Shown here: positions 1-9,015 of the stretch, piece by piece
Layout: every line of letters begins with the position of its first letter
Numbering within the stretch: position 1 is the first letter of the stretch
From: Bacteroidota bacterium
Lineage (GTDB): Bacteria; Verrucomicrobiota; Verrucomicrobiia; Methylacidiphilales; UBA1321
Direction: 5' to 3'
Length of the DNA stretch: 32,031 nt
Assembly: GCA_903970335.1 (NCBI GenBank)
Contig: CAJCII010000202.1
Coordinates: 1 to 32,031, forward strand
Translations under genes and position numbers: made by a program
Notes under the pieces: generated by a model
Told to the model about the DNA's origin: nothing
The model's database searches: none
The model's input: the letters and a program-made list of their open reading frames with translations, nothing else

Positions 1-81
1 CCCTTCAAGATTTCCACGCTCAAGGATGTCATCCTCAAATATGCCCGGGAAAGCGCAACGGAAGCAAATCAAGACCGATAA
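1..81 (+). CDS. C-terminal end of an unidentified protein (partial)
   Basis: The first reading frame is open from the left edge and ends in TAA at 79-81, giving 26 residues that finish in ...TEANQDR. The tail is rich in charged residues and looks helical. It stops 4 bp before the stop codon of the leftward MFS gene, which is the tight tail-to-tail spacing expected of a real convergent gene. The fragment is too short to assign to a family. Confidence 0.5.
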   Translation, partial: PFKISTLKDVILKYARESATEANQDR

Positions 82-85
82 GGGA

Positions 86-1702
86 TTACTCTGCGGGAGG
101 CGCCCCGCCGCTTCTAAACGGACGAATGAAAAGCGCCATGACCGCCGAGGCGACGGAGACCCAGGCCATGACCCAGAAGACATCGAGGAAGGCCATGATT
201 TTCGCCTGATCCGCCATGTTTGAGGCAAGAAGCGCCTCGGCATGGATCGTCGCATCCCGGGCGGTAAAACCACCCTGCATCATCTGAGCGCTGTAGGCCT
301 GAAGACGCGCTGTCACGGCAGGGTCGCCCGCAGAGAGGTGTTCGACCAGAAACGTCTGGTGCACCTGTTCGCGCCGGGCCTCCATCGTCGTGACAAAGGA
401 AATGCCGAAGCTGCTGCCAAGATTGCGGAAGAGATTCGTCAGGCTCGAAGCCTTGTTGTTGAGATGCTTCGGCAAATAGGAGTACGCCAGATTACTGACC
501 GGGATGAACAAGAAGGCGATGCCAAAGCCCTGGATGAGGCGGATGAAGATAAATGAGTCGTAATCGGCACTCAAATCGAGACCGCTGTAGTACCAGAGAG
601 CCACGGCTTGGAGAAGAAAACTTGCCCCGATCAGCCGCGCCGCGCCGAATTTCGGGAAGATAAATTTCACCACCAGCGGTGCCATGAAGACGACGACGAT
701 GGCCGCCGGAGATACGGCCCAGCCCGACTGGTAAGCCGTATAGCCGAAAAGCCCCTGTAACATTTGCGGAATCAGTACGGTGCTCCCGATCAAGACGAAG
801 CCGAACATGAAGTAAAACAAATTGGCGAGGGCGAAATTGCGCTCTCGCAGCAGTGTGAGATCGACCACCGGGTCCTTGTGCCGCAACTCCCACCAGATGC
901 CTCCGAACAAGGCGACCATCGAGATGCTAAGGAAGGTGACAATGAAATTCGATTCGAACCAGTCGTCGCGTTGCCCTTTATCCAATACGACCTCGAGGCA
1001 ACCGAAGGCGAGCGCGATCAGGATGATGCCGATGAAATCGACCTTCAAGCCGTCTTCTCGGGTCTTGCGCATTTCCTCCTTCATCCGGTCGGAATCGGTG
1101 ACGACCATGTGGCTGAGAAAAAGGGAGAGCAAGCCGATGGGCACGTTGATGTAGAAGACCCAGCGCCAACTGAAGTGATCGGTGATCCAGCCTCCGAGGG
1201 TCGGACCGATGGCCGGGGCGGTGACAATCGCCATGCTGTAGAGCGCGAAAGCAGCGGAGCGTTTCTCCGGCGGAAAGGTATCGACGAGGATTGCCTGTTC
1301 GCAAGGCGCAAGACCGCCGCCGCCGATGCCCTGCAGGACACGGAAAAAAATGAGCAGCCCGAGACTCGGAGCCAGTCCGCACAAAAACGAACTGATCGTG
1401 AAGAGCGCAACGCAGGTCATGTAGTAACGTTTGCGCCCAAAGGCGCGGCTCAACCACGCGCTGAGAGGAAGAACCACGGCATTCGCGACCAGATAGCTCG
1501 TGAGGATCCAGGTGCTTTCGTCGATCCCGGAACTCAGCCCACCCGCGATGTGCGGCAGCGCGACGTTGGCAATGGTGGTATCGAGAATCTCCATGAAGGT
1601 CGCCATCGTCACCACGATGGCCACAACCCATGGATTGAAAACGCGCTTTTCCGCTGGTGCGGCGGCGAATGCGCCAGCCCCCGCGACCGCCGCAGCACTC
1701 AC
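86..1702 (-). CDS. emrB: DHA2-family (EmrB-type) MFS drug exporter
   Basis: This 538-residue protein is a 14-helix major facilitator of the DHA2 drug:proton antiporter group, which pushes hydrophobic toxic compounds out through a three-part pump. Visible family marks are LDTTIANVALP in helix 1, the loop-2 motif with GRKR, RVLQGIGGGG in helix 4, and GPTLGGWITDHFSWRW (antiporter motif C) in helix 5. The start is GTG at 1702, overlapping the TGA of the upstream adaptor gene by 4 bp (GTGA), so the two are translationally coupled. The partner outer-membrane channel (TolC/OprM type) is not in view. The length is normal for EmrB-like proteins. The substrate cannot be read from the sequence; the symbol reflects family, not proven orthology. 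Confidence 0.93.
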   Translation of the reverse strand: MSAAAVAGAGAFAAAPAEKRVFNPWVVAIVVTMATFMEILDTTIANVALPHIAGGLSSGIDESTWILTSYLVANAVVLPLSAWLSRAFGRKRYYMTCVALFTISSFLCGLAPSLGLLIFFRVLQGIGGGGLAPCEQAILVDTFPPEKRSAAFALYSMAIVTAPAIGPTLGGWITDHFSWRWVFYINVPIGLLSLFLSHMVVTDSDRMKEEMRKTREDGLKVDFIGIILIALAFGCLEVVLDKGQRDDWFESNFIVTFLSISMVALFGGIWWELRHKDPVVDLTLLRERNFALANLFYFMFGFVLIGSTVLIPQMLQGLFGYTAYQSGWAVSPAAIVVVFMAPLVVKFIFPKFGAARLIGASFLLQAVALWYYSGLDLSADYDSFIFIRLIQGFGIAFLFIPVSNLAYSYLPKHLNNKASSLTNLFRNLGSSFGISFVTTMEARREQVHQTFLVEHLSAGDPAVTARLQAYSAQMMQGGFTARDATIHAEALLASNMADQAKIMAFLDVFWVMAWVSVASAVMALFIRPFRSGGAPPAE

Positions 1703-2568
1703 CGGACCTTGACCTCCGGCGTGACGGATAGCCCCGGCGTAAAGAGGGCCAGCACGTCTGGCGTTTCGTCGAACAGGATTTTTACCGGCACCCGTTGCAC
1801 CACCTTGACGTAGTTGCCGGTGGCATTTTCCGCAGGAAGAAGGCTGAAACGGGCACCCGTTCCCGCCTGAAGGCTATCGACATGACCCTTGAAAACACGG
1901 CCCGGAAAGGCATCGACCTGGATCGTAGCGGGCTGTCCCGGTTGCATGTGAGTCAGTTGCGTTTCCTTGAAATTGGCTACAACCCAGATCTCGTGTGGAA
2001 CAATGGAGAAAAGCGTTTGTCCAGTCTGGATATAGTCTCCCGGCTCGACGTTCTTGCGCGTAATGCGTCCGTCCATCGGTGCCGTGATGTGGGTGTACTC
2101 AAGATTAAGCCGGGCTTGTTCGAGTTGCGCCTCCGTGACGTTAAGCGCGGCCTGCGTTGTGTCCATGTCTTCCTTGGAAATGGCCTTGGTGTTGACCAAA
2201 GCGACATCGCGGTCGTAATCGCTTTTGGCCTTGTCGTAGTTGGCCTGGGCCTGATGGAGCTGCACTTCGTAATCGCGCGGATCGATCTGGACGAGCAGTT
2301 GGCCTTGTTTCACCTCGTTATTATCGTCGATAAGGACGCTTTGTACGGTGTTGGATAGCTTCGTTCCGATCGTGGCCACATGTCCTTCGATGAAGGCATC
2401 GTCGGTCGATTCGTAAGAATAGGAGTGAATCAATACCCCGATGCCCCAGATCAAAACCGCCAGCAAGGCGATGCCAACGACCGCGCGTATAATCAGCGGG
2501 ACAGGGGACGACGCAGCAGGCGAATCGTTTGTTTTCGGTGATACGGTCTTTGTTGATTCAGAGCTCAT
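1699..2568 (-). CDS. emrA: HlyD/EmrA-family membrane-fusion adaptor of the MFS pump
   Basis: This 289-residue periplasmic adaptor links the inner-membrane MFS exporter to an outer-membrane channel. There is a short cytoplasmic N-terminus rich in Ser, Thr and Lys, one membrane helix at about residues 25-47, then ESTDDAFIEGHV, the usual start of the biotinyl-lipoyl half-domain in EmrA proteins. A helical hairpin with many Gln and Ala residues (about 105-160) follows, then the second lipoyl half (ITAPMDGRI) and a beta-barrel region. The hairpin is short compared with E. coli EmrA, which explains the smaller total length. It begins 16 bp after the upstream methyltransferase and overlaps the MFS gene, so all three probably share one transcript. 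I see no good Shine-Dalgarno sequence before its ATG. Confidence 0.93.
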   Translation of the reverse strand: MSSESTKTVSPKTNDSPAASSPVPLIIRAVVGIALLAVLIWGIGVLIHSYSYESTDDAFIEGHVATIGTKLSNTVQSVLIDDNNEVKQGQLLVQIDPRDYEVQLHQAQANYDKAKSDYDRDVALVNTKAISKEDMDTTQAALNVTEAQLEQARLNLEYTHITAPMDGRITRKNVEPGDYIQTGQTLFSIVPHEIWVVANFKETQLTHMQPGQPATIQVDAFPGRVFKGHVDSLQAGTGARFSLLPAENATGNYVKVVQRVPVKILFDETPDVLALFTPGLSVTPEVKVR

Positions 2569-2584
2569 AAAAATTCAATAAGGA

Positions 2585-3220
2585 CTAAGTGAGCACGCTC
2601 CACGTTCCGGTCAAACGTGTTGCGTAAAATTGATACCATTGCCCTTCCAATGTTCCTTCTGGAACGGGCAGTTCGGTTTCGGAGAGAACGGAAAGCCCCA
2701 ATTCGCCAACCAGTTTTTCCAAGGCACGCCAAGGGGTGCTGCGTTGTTCCACGGCAAAGCCTAACACGGCCCCATCTTTCAGGAGCGAGACAATATGGGG
2801 CAACGCCATATAATGGGGCACATAATCGCCGATGAGGCCCACGCTGATCGCAAAATCGTACGGCACGGGCAAGGTGGGACATGCCTCCGGTGCGAGCAAA
2901 TTCGCCCGGTACAAGTGGCGATAGCACCCAGTAGCCCTCGCTAGATCGAGCATGACGGGGGAAAGGTCGATTCCGTCGAGCGGACGACGCAGCCCCAGCG
3001 CACACAACGCATCGCCCAGCACTCCCGAACCGCACCCGACGTCGATGCCCTGCATCTCCGGTTCGAGATGAGGAAGCAACGCCGCCGCCGCACCGAGGGG
3101 AACTCTACTGGCCACCATGGCGCGATGGTACTCCGGACCGACGCGGTCGAAGGCCGCCTGCACCGCCTGAACGGATCCATAGCTCGCCCCCCAGATGGTA
3201 TCTTCAATCGGAAATTTCAT
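2585..3220 (-). CDS. Class I SAM-dependent methyltransferase (METTL27-like)
   Basis: This 211-residue enzyme has the Rossmann methyltransferase core: IDVGCGSGVLGDAL is motif I (SAM binding), GIDLSPVMLDLA is motif II, and a YDFAISVGLIGDYVP stretch stands at the motif IV position. The arrangement, with GCYRHLY after motif II, resembles the METTL27/WBSCR27 group, whose substrates are not well known. It is the first gene of the methyltransferase-adaptor-exporter operon, 16 bp from the adaptor gene. It diverges from msrBA with 56 bp between starts. The linkage suggests modification of a toxic or signalling compound handled by the pump, but this is inference. The product could also be unrelated to export. 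Confidence 0.85.
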   Translation of the reverse strand: MKFPIEDTIWGASYGSVQAVQAAFDRVGPEYHRAMVASRVPLGAAAALLPHLEPEMQGIDVGCGSGVLGDALCALGLRRPLDGIDLSPVMLDLARATGCYRHLYRANLLAPEACPTLPVPYDFAISVGLIGDYVPHYMALPHIVSLLKDGAVLGFAVEQRSTPWRALEKLVGELGLSVLSETELPVPEGTLEGQWYQFYATRLTGTWSVLT

Positions 3221-3276
3221 GGAGGCACAATCGCCACTATGATGTAAGTTTCTGATCGAAACCGCGACACATTCTT

Positions 3277-4170
3277 ATGCAAAAAATCATCAAGTCCGAC
3301 GAGGAATGGAAGAACCAACTCACCGAGGAACAGTACCGGATCACACGCCGCAAGGGCACGGAACGGGCCTTCTGTGGGGTTTTTTACGATAATCATCTTG
3401 ATGGCGCCTACCATTGCATCTGCTGCGATCTTCCCCTTTTTGCCTCGAACGCCAAATTCGATTCCGGCACCGGCTGGCCCAGTTTCTTTCAGCCGGTGTC
3501 TCCGGAGAATGTCGCGACCGCAACCGACCTCAGCCACGGGATGCGCCGCACCGAGATCGTCTGCGCCCGTTGCGATGCACATCTCGGGCATGTCTTCGAG
3601 GACGGGCCGCGTCCCACCGGACTGCGTTACTGCCTGAACTCGGCTTCCTTGAAATTCATCGAGGCAAATCCGAAAAATTCGGACGGACCCGAGACAAAGC
3701 TGGCCGAGGCCTCCTTCGGCGCGGGTTGCTTCTGGGGTGTCGAAGCCGCCTTTCGTGCGTTGCCCGGAGTTCGCGAATCGGCGGTCGGCTATCAGGGCGG
3801 GACGCTAAAAAATCCGACTTACGAGGAAGTCTGCTCCGGCGAAACCGGCCACGCTGAAGTCGTCCACGTTAAATTCGATCCGTCCGAGATCTCGTACGAA
3901 AAGTTGCTCGATCTCTTTTGGGAAGAGCACGATCCAACCACACCGAACCGGCAGGGCCCCGACCACGGCACACAATATCGCTCGGTGATTTTCACCTACA
4001 CCCCGGAGCAGAAGACAGCGGCGGAAAATTCAAAAGCAAAACTGGAGGCGGCAGGCCGCTTCAAGCGCCCGATCGTTACGCAAATCGTCGCCGCGCCCGA
4101 GTTCTATCGTGCCGAAGAATATCATCAGCGTTACCTGGAAAAGCGGGGCCAGCGCAGTTGTCGGATTTGA
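3277..4170 (+). CDS. msrBA: Fused peptide methionine sulfoxide reductase MsrB-MsrA
   Basis: This bifunctional repair enzyme (297 residues) reduces both epimers of methionine sulfoxide. The N-terminal MsrB domain (about 1-128) has zinc ligands Cys47/Cys50 and Cys96/Cys99 and the catalytic cysteine in RYCLNSAS (Cys119), giving R-epimer activity. The C-terminal MsrA domain (about 144-297) has GCFWG with catalytic Cys151, YQGG, and [19 protein letters not shown], giving S-epimer activity. A cysteine three residues from the end is a likely MsrA resolving cysteine. No signal peptide is seen, so it is probably cytoplasmic. The B-then-A order is one of the two known fusion orders. It stands alone as a rightward gene before speA, with a 93-bp gap. 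Confidence 0.97.
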   Translation: MQKIIKSDEEWKNQLTEEQYRITRRKGTERAFCGVFYDNHLDGAYHCICCDLPLFASNAKFDSGTGWPSFFQPVSPENVATATDLSHGMRRTEIVCARCDAHLGHVFEDGPRPTGLRYCLNSASLKFIEANPKNSDGPETKLAEASFGAGCFWGVEAAFRALPGVRESAVGYQGGTLKNPTYEEVCSGETGHAEVVHVKFDPSEISYEKLLDLFWEEHDPTTPNRQGPDHGTQYRSVIFTYTPEQKTAAENSKAKLEAAGRFKRPIVTQIVAAPEFYRAEEYHQRYLEKRGQRSCRI

Positions 4171-4229
4171 CGAAAAATCGCGCTCCCCTCCTCGTTACCA
4201 ATCTGTCACACGATTTTTGCGAGTCTTCA

Positions 4230-4257
4230 TTGCAAATCGCTCCACACCCTTTATAGA
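4230..4257 (+). promoter_or_regulatory. Possible promoter of speA
   Basis: TTGCAA at 4230-4235 and TATAGA at 4252-4257 are separated by 16 bp, close to the sigma-70 pattern. Transcription would begin at about 4263-4265, essentially on the speA ATG at 4264, which would make the mRNA leaderless. An imperfect inverted repeat (AAAAATCG at about 4173-4180 with CGATTTTT at 4211-4218) lies just upstream, after the msrBA stop; it has no following T-run. Read by eye only. Confidence 0.35.
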
Positions 4258-4263
4258 AAGCCC

Positions 4264-6183
4264 ATGGGAAATCCGTCGGAACCGTGGGATGTCGCCCGCG
4301 CGCTCCAAACCTACAACATCGCCCGCTGGGGCAGCGGCTACTTTGGCGTCAATGATGCTGGCAACATGACCGTCCGCCCCGTGCAGGACCAAGGCCCCGC
4401 CCTCGATCTCATGGCGGTCATGCAGGAAGCGCGCTCACGCGGTCTGACCTTCCCATTGCTCATCCGGTTTCAGGATTTGCTGCGACACCGCGTCCAAGTC
4501 CTGAATGAGGAGTTCCGCGCCGCCATCGCCGAATCGGGCTATCAGGGCAGTTACCGCGGCGTCTTCCCGATCAAGGTCAACCAGTTGCGCGAGGTCGTGG
4601 AGGAGATCATGGACGCGGGATCGCCCTACAAGTTCGGCATCGAGGTAGGCAGCAAACCGGAGCTCTTCGCGGCGCTGGCGATTCATCGCGATCCGGAATG
4701 CCTGCTCATCTGCAACGGTTACAAGGATTCCCTCTACATCCAGATGGCCCTGCTCGGACGCAAGCTCGGCAAGACCTGCATCATGGTGGTGGAAAAAGTG
4801 GAGGAATTGAAGGCCATCATCGAGGTGTCCCGGCAACTCGGGGTGCGCCCCATCGTCGGAGTCCGCATCCGTCTCCTCGCGAAAAGCTCCGGGAAGTGGG
4901 CGACTTCGGGCGGAGAAAACGCCAAGTTCGGTCTTTCGACCAGCGAAGTAATGGAAGCAGCCGAACTTCTCCGGACCTATCAGATGGCGGATTGCCTGAA
5001 GTTGATGCACTTTCATATTGGCTCGCAGATCCCGGACATCCAGACCGTCAAACGCGCGGTGCGCGAGGCGGCCCGCTATTACGCCAAGCTGAGCAAGCTC
5101 GGCTTCCCTCTGGAATACCTCGATGTCGGCGGCGGTCTCGGTGTCGATTACGACGGCAGCCGTTCCGCCTACGATAGCAGCGTCAACTACTCTCTCGGCG
5201 AGTATGCCCGCGACGTGGTCTACAATGTGGCCGACGTCTGCAACGAGGAAAAGGTGGCGCACCCGTCGCTCATCAGCGAAAGCGGACGCGCCATCGTCGC
5301 GCACCACTCGGTCCTTCTCGTCGACATCTTCGGGGTAATCGAGAAGACCAAGGCCAAGGCCTTCGTTCCCACCGAGGGCACAGAGATCCCGAAACCGGTG
5401 GCCGATCTTCTCGAACTCCGCCACACGCTCAACAAAAAGAATCGCCGCGAACACTTCCATGACGCCGTGCAAATCAAGGACGATGCGCAGGCCCGCTTCG
5501 ACCTCGGCCTGCTCGATCTCGCCACCAAGGCGCAGGTCGAGACGCTTTTCTGGGAAATTGCCGAAAACGTCGTGCGACTCTACGAAGGCTCCAAGTCCAT
5601 TCCGGAGGAAATCTACGATCTGAAAGATTCCCTCGGAGACCAGTTCCTCTGCAATTTTTCCGTCTTTCAGTCCCTGCTCGATCACTGGGCCTTGGGCCAG
5701 CTCTTCCCGATCGCGCCGATTCATCGACTAAACGAAGCGCCGGAACATAATTCGACCCTCGTTGATATCACCTGCGATTCCGACGGCAAGATCAGCAGTT
5801 TTATCGACAGCGACGGCGAAGTCAGCAAGACCCTCCCGCTTCATCCGCTCAACGGGAAACCCTACTACCTCGGCATCTTTCTTCTTGGTGCGTATCAGGA
5901 CATCATGGGCGATCTCCACAACCTTTTCGGACGCGTCAATGAAGCCCATGTCTTTCTCGACTCCGATGAAGAGAGCGGTTTCTACATTGAGGAAACAATT
6001 CCCGGCAGCACCATCTCGGAAGTCTTGGGCAATGTCCAGTATGATGCCACCACGCTTGCCCGTGGGATGAAGGAGCAGATCGACCGCGCGATCAAGGCCG
6101 ATGTGCTGAAGCCCAATGAAGGAATGCGACTGCTCGAGTCCTACGAACTGGGACTCAAGTCGTCGACTTACCTGCAATTCTAA
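4264..6183 (+). CDS. speA: Biosynthetic arginine decarboxylase
   Basis: This PLP enzyme converts arginine to agmatine, the first step of the agmatine route to putrescine and spermidine. The protein has 639 residues, close to the 658 of E. coli SpeA. Lys104 in FPIKVNQ is the expected PLP Schiff-base lysine. MHFHIGSQI and DVGGGLGVDYDGS line the barrel and bind phosphate. SESGRA (about 338-342) is the conserved glycine-rich cofactor segment. Cys504 in CDSDGK is the conserved catalytic cysteine of the C-terminal domain. No agmatine ureohydrolase or deiminase gene is adjacent. It ends 25 bp before the end of the convergent GntR-family gene. Confidence 0.97.
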   Translation: MGNPSEPWDVARALQTYNIARWGSGYFGVNDAGNMTVRPVQDQGPALDLMAVMQEARSRGLTFPLLIRFQDLLRHRVQVLNEEFRAAIAESGYQGSYRGVFPIKVNQLREVVEEIMDAGSPYKFGIEVGSKPELFAALAIHRDPECLLICNGYKDSLYIQMALLGRKLGKTCIMVVEKVEELKAIIEVSRQLGVRPIVGVRIRLLAKSSGKWATSGGENAKFGLSTSEVMEAAELLRTYQMADCLKLMHFHIGSQIPDIQTVKRAVREAARYYAKLSKLGFPLEYLDVGGGLGVDYDGSRSAYDSSVNYSLGEYARDVVYNVADVCNEEKVAHPSLISESGRAIVAHHSVLLVDIFGVIEKTKAKAFVPTEGTEIPKPVADLLELRHTLNKKNRREHFHDAVQIKDDAQARFDLGLLDLATKAQVETLFWEIAENVVRLYEGSKSIPEEIYDLKDSLGDQFLCNFSVFQSLLDHWALGQLFPIAPIHRLNEAPEHNSTLVDITCDSDGKISSFIDSDGEVSKTLPLHPLNGKPYYLGIFLLGAYQDIMGDLHNLFGRVNEAHVFLDSDEESGFYIEETIPGSTISEVLGNVQYDATTLARGMKEQIDRAIKADVLKPNEGMRLLESYELGLKSSTYLQF

Positions 6184-6208
6184 GCTCTTGTCGCAGTTGC
6201 TTACTCGC

Positions 6209-7261
6209 TTACGCAGTCGGCGCGGGCCCAATGGTTTGACCGGGACAAAAGGTGGGATTAAACGTTAGATCCTTGACCTTGTCCCCAGTCATAAAGGCTT
6301 GGTTCAAGGCTTCCGCCGCACACAGCCCACCCCTGAAAAACTCGAACCGCACGGTGGTCAATGCCGGCTCGACGTAATTGAGATAGGGCCAACTGTGAAA
6401 GCTGACGATACTGAGGTCCGCTGGGACCTGTAGTCCCTCATTTCGGCGCGCATGAAAACTTACCATCGAACCGAGACTGTCGTCGAACGCGATCACCGCC
6501 GTGGGACGAGGCCGCGCCATCAGCAAATCTTTCGCAGCCTTGAAGACATCTCCTTCCTCACCGTGGGCGGAGAATTCGAGGACCTGGGCCGGATCGATTC
6601 CCGCCACGCTCAAGGCATCCTGCACACCCATCCGCTTGGGCAAGTCCATCGCGGCATCGAAGCCGGTCAGAAGTGCAAAGCGTTTGTGTCCCAAATTTAA
6701 CAACCGTTGTGTCATTGACCGGGCGGCCTCTTGCTGCCCCAACAGAATGTGTGGAGCGTCCAGTCCAGACTCCGCGAAAACGATTAAAGGAATGTTGCGC
6801 TCCCTGATCACGTCGATATCCGCTGCGGTGACGTCCTGTGGAACGATAATGACCCCGGAAAGATTGCTCGCCTTTTCCGGGCGCCATTCTTTTGGCGCGT
6901 TACAAATCAAAAGAGTTGCCGAACGCACGCGTGCCATCGCGGTCTGCACGCCCCGAATCATTTCTGCGATAGGACGATGCTCCGCCGACTGAGGCGATTT
7001 CATCAAGATGCCCATGTTGCGATAAACGCGAGTGCCACGACCATGGGCAAAAGTACCCTTGCCATGTTTGCGATAGATGAGACCCCTGTTTTCCAAATCA
7101 CTCAAAGCCAGTCGAACCGTAACACGACTGATGTTAAAGCGTCGGCATAACTGATGTTCGCTGTCTATGGGAAAAGCACCCTGCTCAGGGCTTTGGAGAA
7201 TTTCTTCGGTCAGCGCAGAAACGACACGCGCACGGGCAGTAGAGGTTCGTTTTGAGGTCAC
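6209..7261 (-). CDS. GntR-headed transcriptional regulator with LacI-type effector domain
   Basis: The protein has 350 residues. The N-terminus (about 10-75) is a GntR winged helix: the residues around CRRFNISRVTVRLALSDL form the recognition helix and YRKHGKGTF the wing. The rest (about 80-345) is a periplasmic-binding-protein fold of the LacI/GalR sort, with a core around FALLTGFDAAMDLPKR and the C-terminal dimer segment TVRFEFFRGGLCAAEAL. Such chimeras control sugar or polysaccharide use genes, and are common in Verrucomicrobiota and relatives. I chose the GTG at 7261, which leaves a complete winged helix. The 99-bp upstream gap to dnaB is AT-rich and probably holds its promoter. No sugar gene is adjacent, so the target is unknown. 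Confidence 0.9.
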   Translation of the reverse strand: MTSKRTSTARARVVSALTEEILQSPEQGAFPIDSEHQLCRRFNISRVTVRLALSDLENRGLIYRKHGKGTFAHGRGTRVYRNMGILMKSPQSAEHRPIAEMIRGVQTAMARVRSATLLICNAPKEWRPEKASNLSGVIIVPQDVTAADIDVIRERNIPLIVFAESGLDAPHILLGQQEAARSMTQRLLNLGHKRFALLTGFDAAMDLPKRMGVQDALSVAGIDPAQVLEFSAHGEEGDVFKAAKDLLMARPRPTAVIAFDDSLGSMVSFHARRNEGLQVPADLSIVSFHSWPYLNYVEPALTTVRFEFFRGGLCAAEALNQAFMTGDKVKDLTFNPTFCPGQTIGPAPTA

Positions 7262-7360
7262 GTCTCTATTGTTTTAACGTTCTTCGCTAAAATCAAGATA
7301 AAGAGATGAATATCCTTAAACCATGCACATATTACAAAGAAAATAAATCTATTAAGGTAG

Positions 7361-8821
7361 CTAACGGGTTTCGTGGCGAACCGGATCGTCAAAGCGCGTG
7401 TAGGGCGCATGGAAAAGAATGTCGAGTCGATCCGTCGGGCCGTTGCGCTGCTTGGCAATATTCAGCGAGTACGGGATAATCGGGCCCGAGGGCCGTTCGT
7501 TTCCGTCCGCATCCTTGTCGGCCTCCGGACGATGCAGAAGAAGAACGACGTCGGCGTCCTGTTCGATCGCGCCCGATTCGCGCAAGTTATGCAAAGCGGG
7601 TTCCGACTTCGACTCCTCGGAACGACGGTTGAGCTGCGCCAGGATGATGATCGGGATGCTGAGCTCCTTGGCCAGCGCCTTGATTCCACGCGAGATTTCC
7701 GCCACCTCGTTCTGGCGATTGTCCTTCGCCTGGGCCGATTCGGAACGGAGCAGCTGGAGGTAATCGATGAGGAGGAGCTCGATGCCGTATCGGTCCTTCA
7801 TTCGCCGGGCCTTGCCGCGCAGTTGGGTGATGGTGAGAAAAGAAGAGTCGTCCAGATAAAGAGGCCACTCCTTCATATCGGCGGCGACCATCCGCAATTT
7901 TTGCAGGGAATGCTCATCGAGGTCGCCCTGTCGAATGCGTTGAAGACTCTCGCTGCCATAGGAGGCAAGCAGCCGCAGCATCAGCTGCTCATTGGTCATT
8001 TCCAAGCTGAACATTCCGACGGGATGCCCCGGCTTTTTCCAGGCATCCGTGACTTCGTCGTAACGTTGATCGAGGGCATGACGCGCGAAAGTCAGCGCCA
8101 GGGCGGTTTTGCCCTGACCGGGGCGGGCCGCCAGAACGATCATCTCGCCCGGCTTCCATCCGGCGGTCAATTCGTCGAGTTTGTGGAATCCGGTGTGCAG
8201 ACCATGGAGACGGCCCTTGCGGCTCTGGAAATCTTCGATCAGGGTGATGGCCTTGTCGATTTCCTCCCGCGCCGATACCGTCGAATTCGTCAGGCCCAGG
8301 TTGGTGACCTGGAAGATGGCGCTTTCCGCCCGATCGAGCACGGAAGCGACCGAATCGGGCATGTCGGCAATATCCTGCACGATCATCGAGCAAGTCATTT
8401 GCAGGCACCGCAGCAGGCTCTTGTCTTTGACGATTCGGACATAGGAGCCGACATTCAGATGCGTGGCGAAAGAGACGTAGAGATCGGCCAGGATGCCCGG
8501 ACTACCCACCGCTTCGGCCAGCTTGCGGTCGGTCAGCCATTGATGGATCGTCATCACATCGATGGCCTGCTTCTGGTTGTGCATGTCCTTGAGCGCCTCG
8601 AAGATCTCCTTGTGCGCGGGAACGAAGAAGTCGTCCTTGTTCAGCGTCTCGGTCGCTTCGTCGATGACCTCACCCGGCTGCGCCATCATACAACCTAGCA
8701 CCGCCTTCTCCGCCTCGGCACTGTAATGCACGGTGGGCGATAGCTCCTGGGAGATCGAAGCGCTGCGCATCCGCTTGGCGGGTTTTGGGGGATGGCCGGA
8801 GCCGGAAGCGGGCATGATCAT
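7361..8821 (-). CDS. dnaB: Replicative DNA helicase DnaB
   Basis: This is the hexameric helicase that unwinds DNA at the replication fork. The N-terminal primase-interacting domain starts at AEKAVLGCMMAQP. The RecA-like motor has Walker A AARPGQGKTAL (Lys at about 238), FSLEMTNEQLMLRL, and Walker B ELLLIDYLQLL, followed by AQLNRRSEE and DADVVLLLHRP. I place the start at the ATG at 8821 (486 residues); an ATG at 8815 is equally possible. An upstream TTG at 8872 would add a poorly conserved tail. The extra N-terminal residues before the globular domain are basic and low in complexity. No Shine-Dalgarno sequence is evident. Confidence 0.96.
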   Translation of the reverse strand: MIMPASGSGHPPKPAKRMRSASISQELSPTVHYSAEAEKAVLGCMMAQPGEVIDEATETLNKDDFFVPAHKEIFEALKDMHNQKQAIDVMTIHQWLTDRKLAEAVGSPGILADLYVSFATHLNVGSYVRIVKDKSLLRCLQMTCSMIVQDIADMPDSVASVLDRAESAIFQVTNLGLTNSTVSAREEIDKAITLIEDFQSRKGRLHGLHTGFHKLDELTAGWKPGEMIVLAARPGQGKTALALTFARHALDQRYDEVTDAWKKPGHPVGMFSLEMTNEQLMLRLLASYGSESLQRIRQGDLDEHSLQKLRMVAADMKEWPLYLDDSSFLTITQLRGKARRMKDRYGIELLLIDYLQLLRSESAQAKDNRQNEVAEISRGIKALAKELSIPIIILAQLNRRSEESKSEPALHNLRESGAIEQDADVVLLLHRPEADKDADGNERPSGPIIPYSLNIAKQRNGPTDRLDILFHAPYTRFDDPVRHETR

Positions 8822-8918
8822 AGCGGATTTTAGGGAAGGGATTTGCCGAAAGGGGAAAAGATATTTGAGCAAGAGCGGCGAGTTAGAAAGCAGAGACTTG
8901 CTCTTTCTTGCTCACACG

Positions 8919-8927
8919 TTATTCACA
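8919..8927 (+). promoter_or_regulatory. DnaA-box-like 9-mer upstream of dnaB
   Basis: TTATTCACA fits the DnaA box consensus TTWTNCACA. It lies about 100 bp upstream of the dnaB start. A second near-match with one mismatch (TTCTCCACA) lies about 45 bp further on. A 9-mer of this degeneracy can occur by chance; the position before dnaB is the only reason to mention it. Confidence 0.25.
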
Positions 8928-9015
8928 TCCGTATGAGAGGAGAATCGGGAACTTACCGAAGTTTCTCCACAACTTGACAATCGGTTTTCAGGTTAATTTT
9001 AAAGCAGTAAGAACT

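Noticed and set aside
945-960. tRNA T-loop-like GATTCGAACC
   Set aside because: It lies inside the MFS coding sequence and no cloverleaf can be formed around it.
8881-9015. Replication origin near dnaB
   Set aside because: Only one consensus DnaA-like 9-mer and one near-match were seen, without AT-rich unwinding repeats or a dnaA/dnaN neighbourhood.
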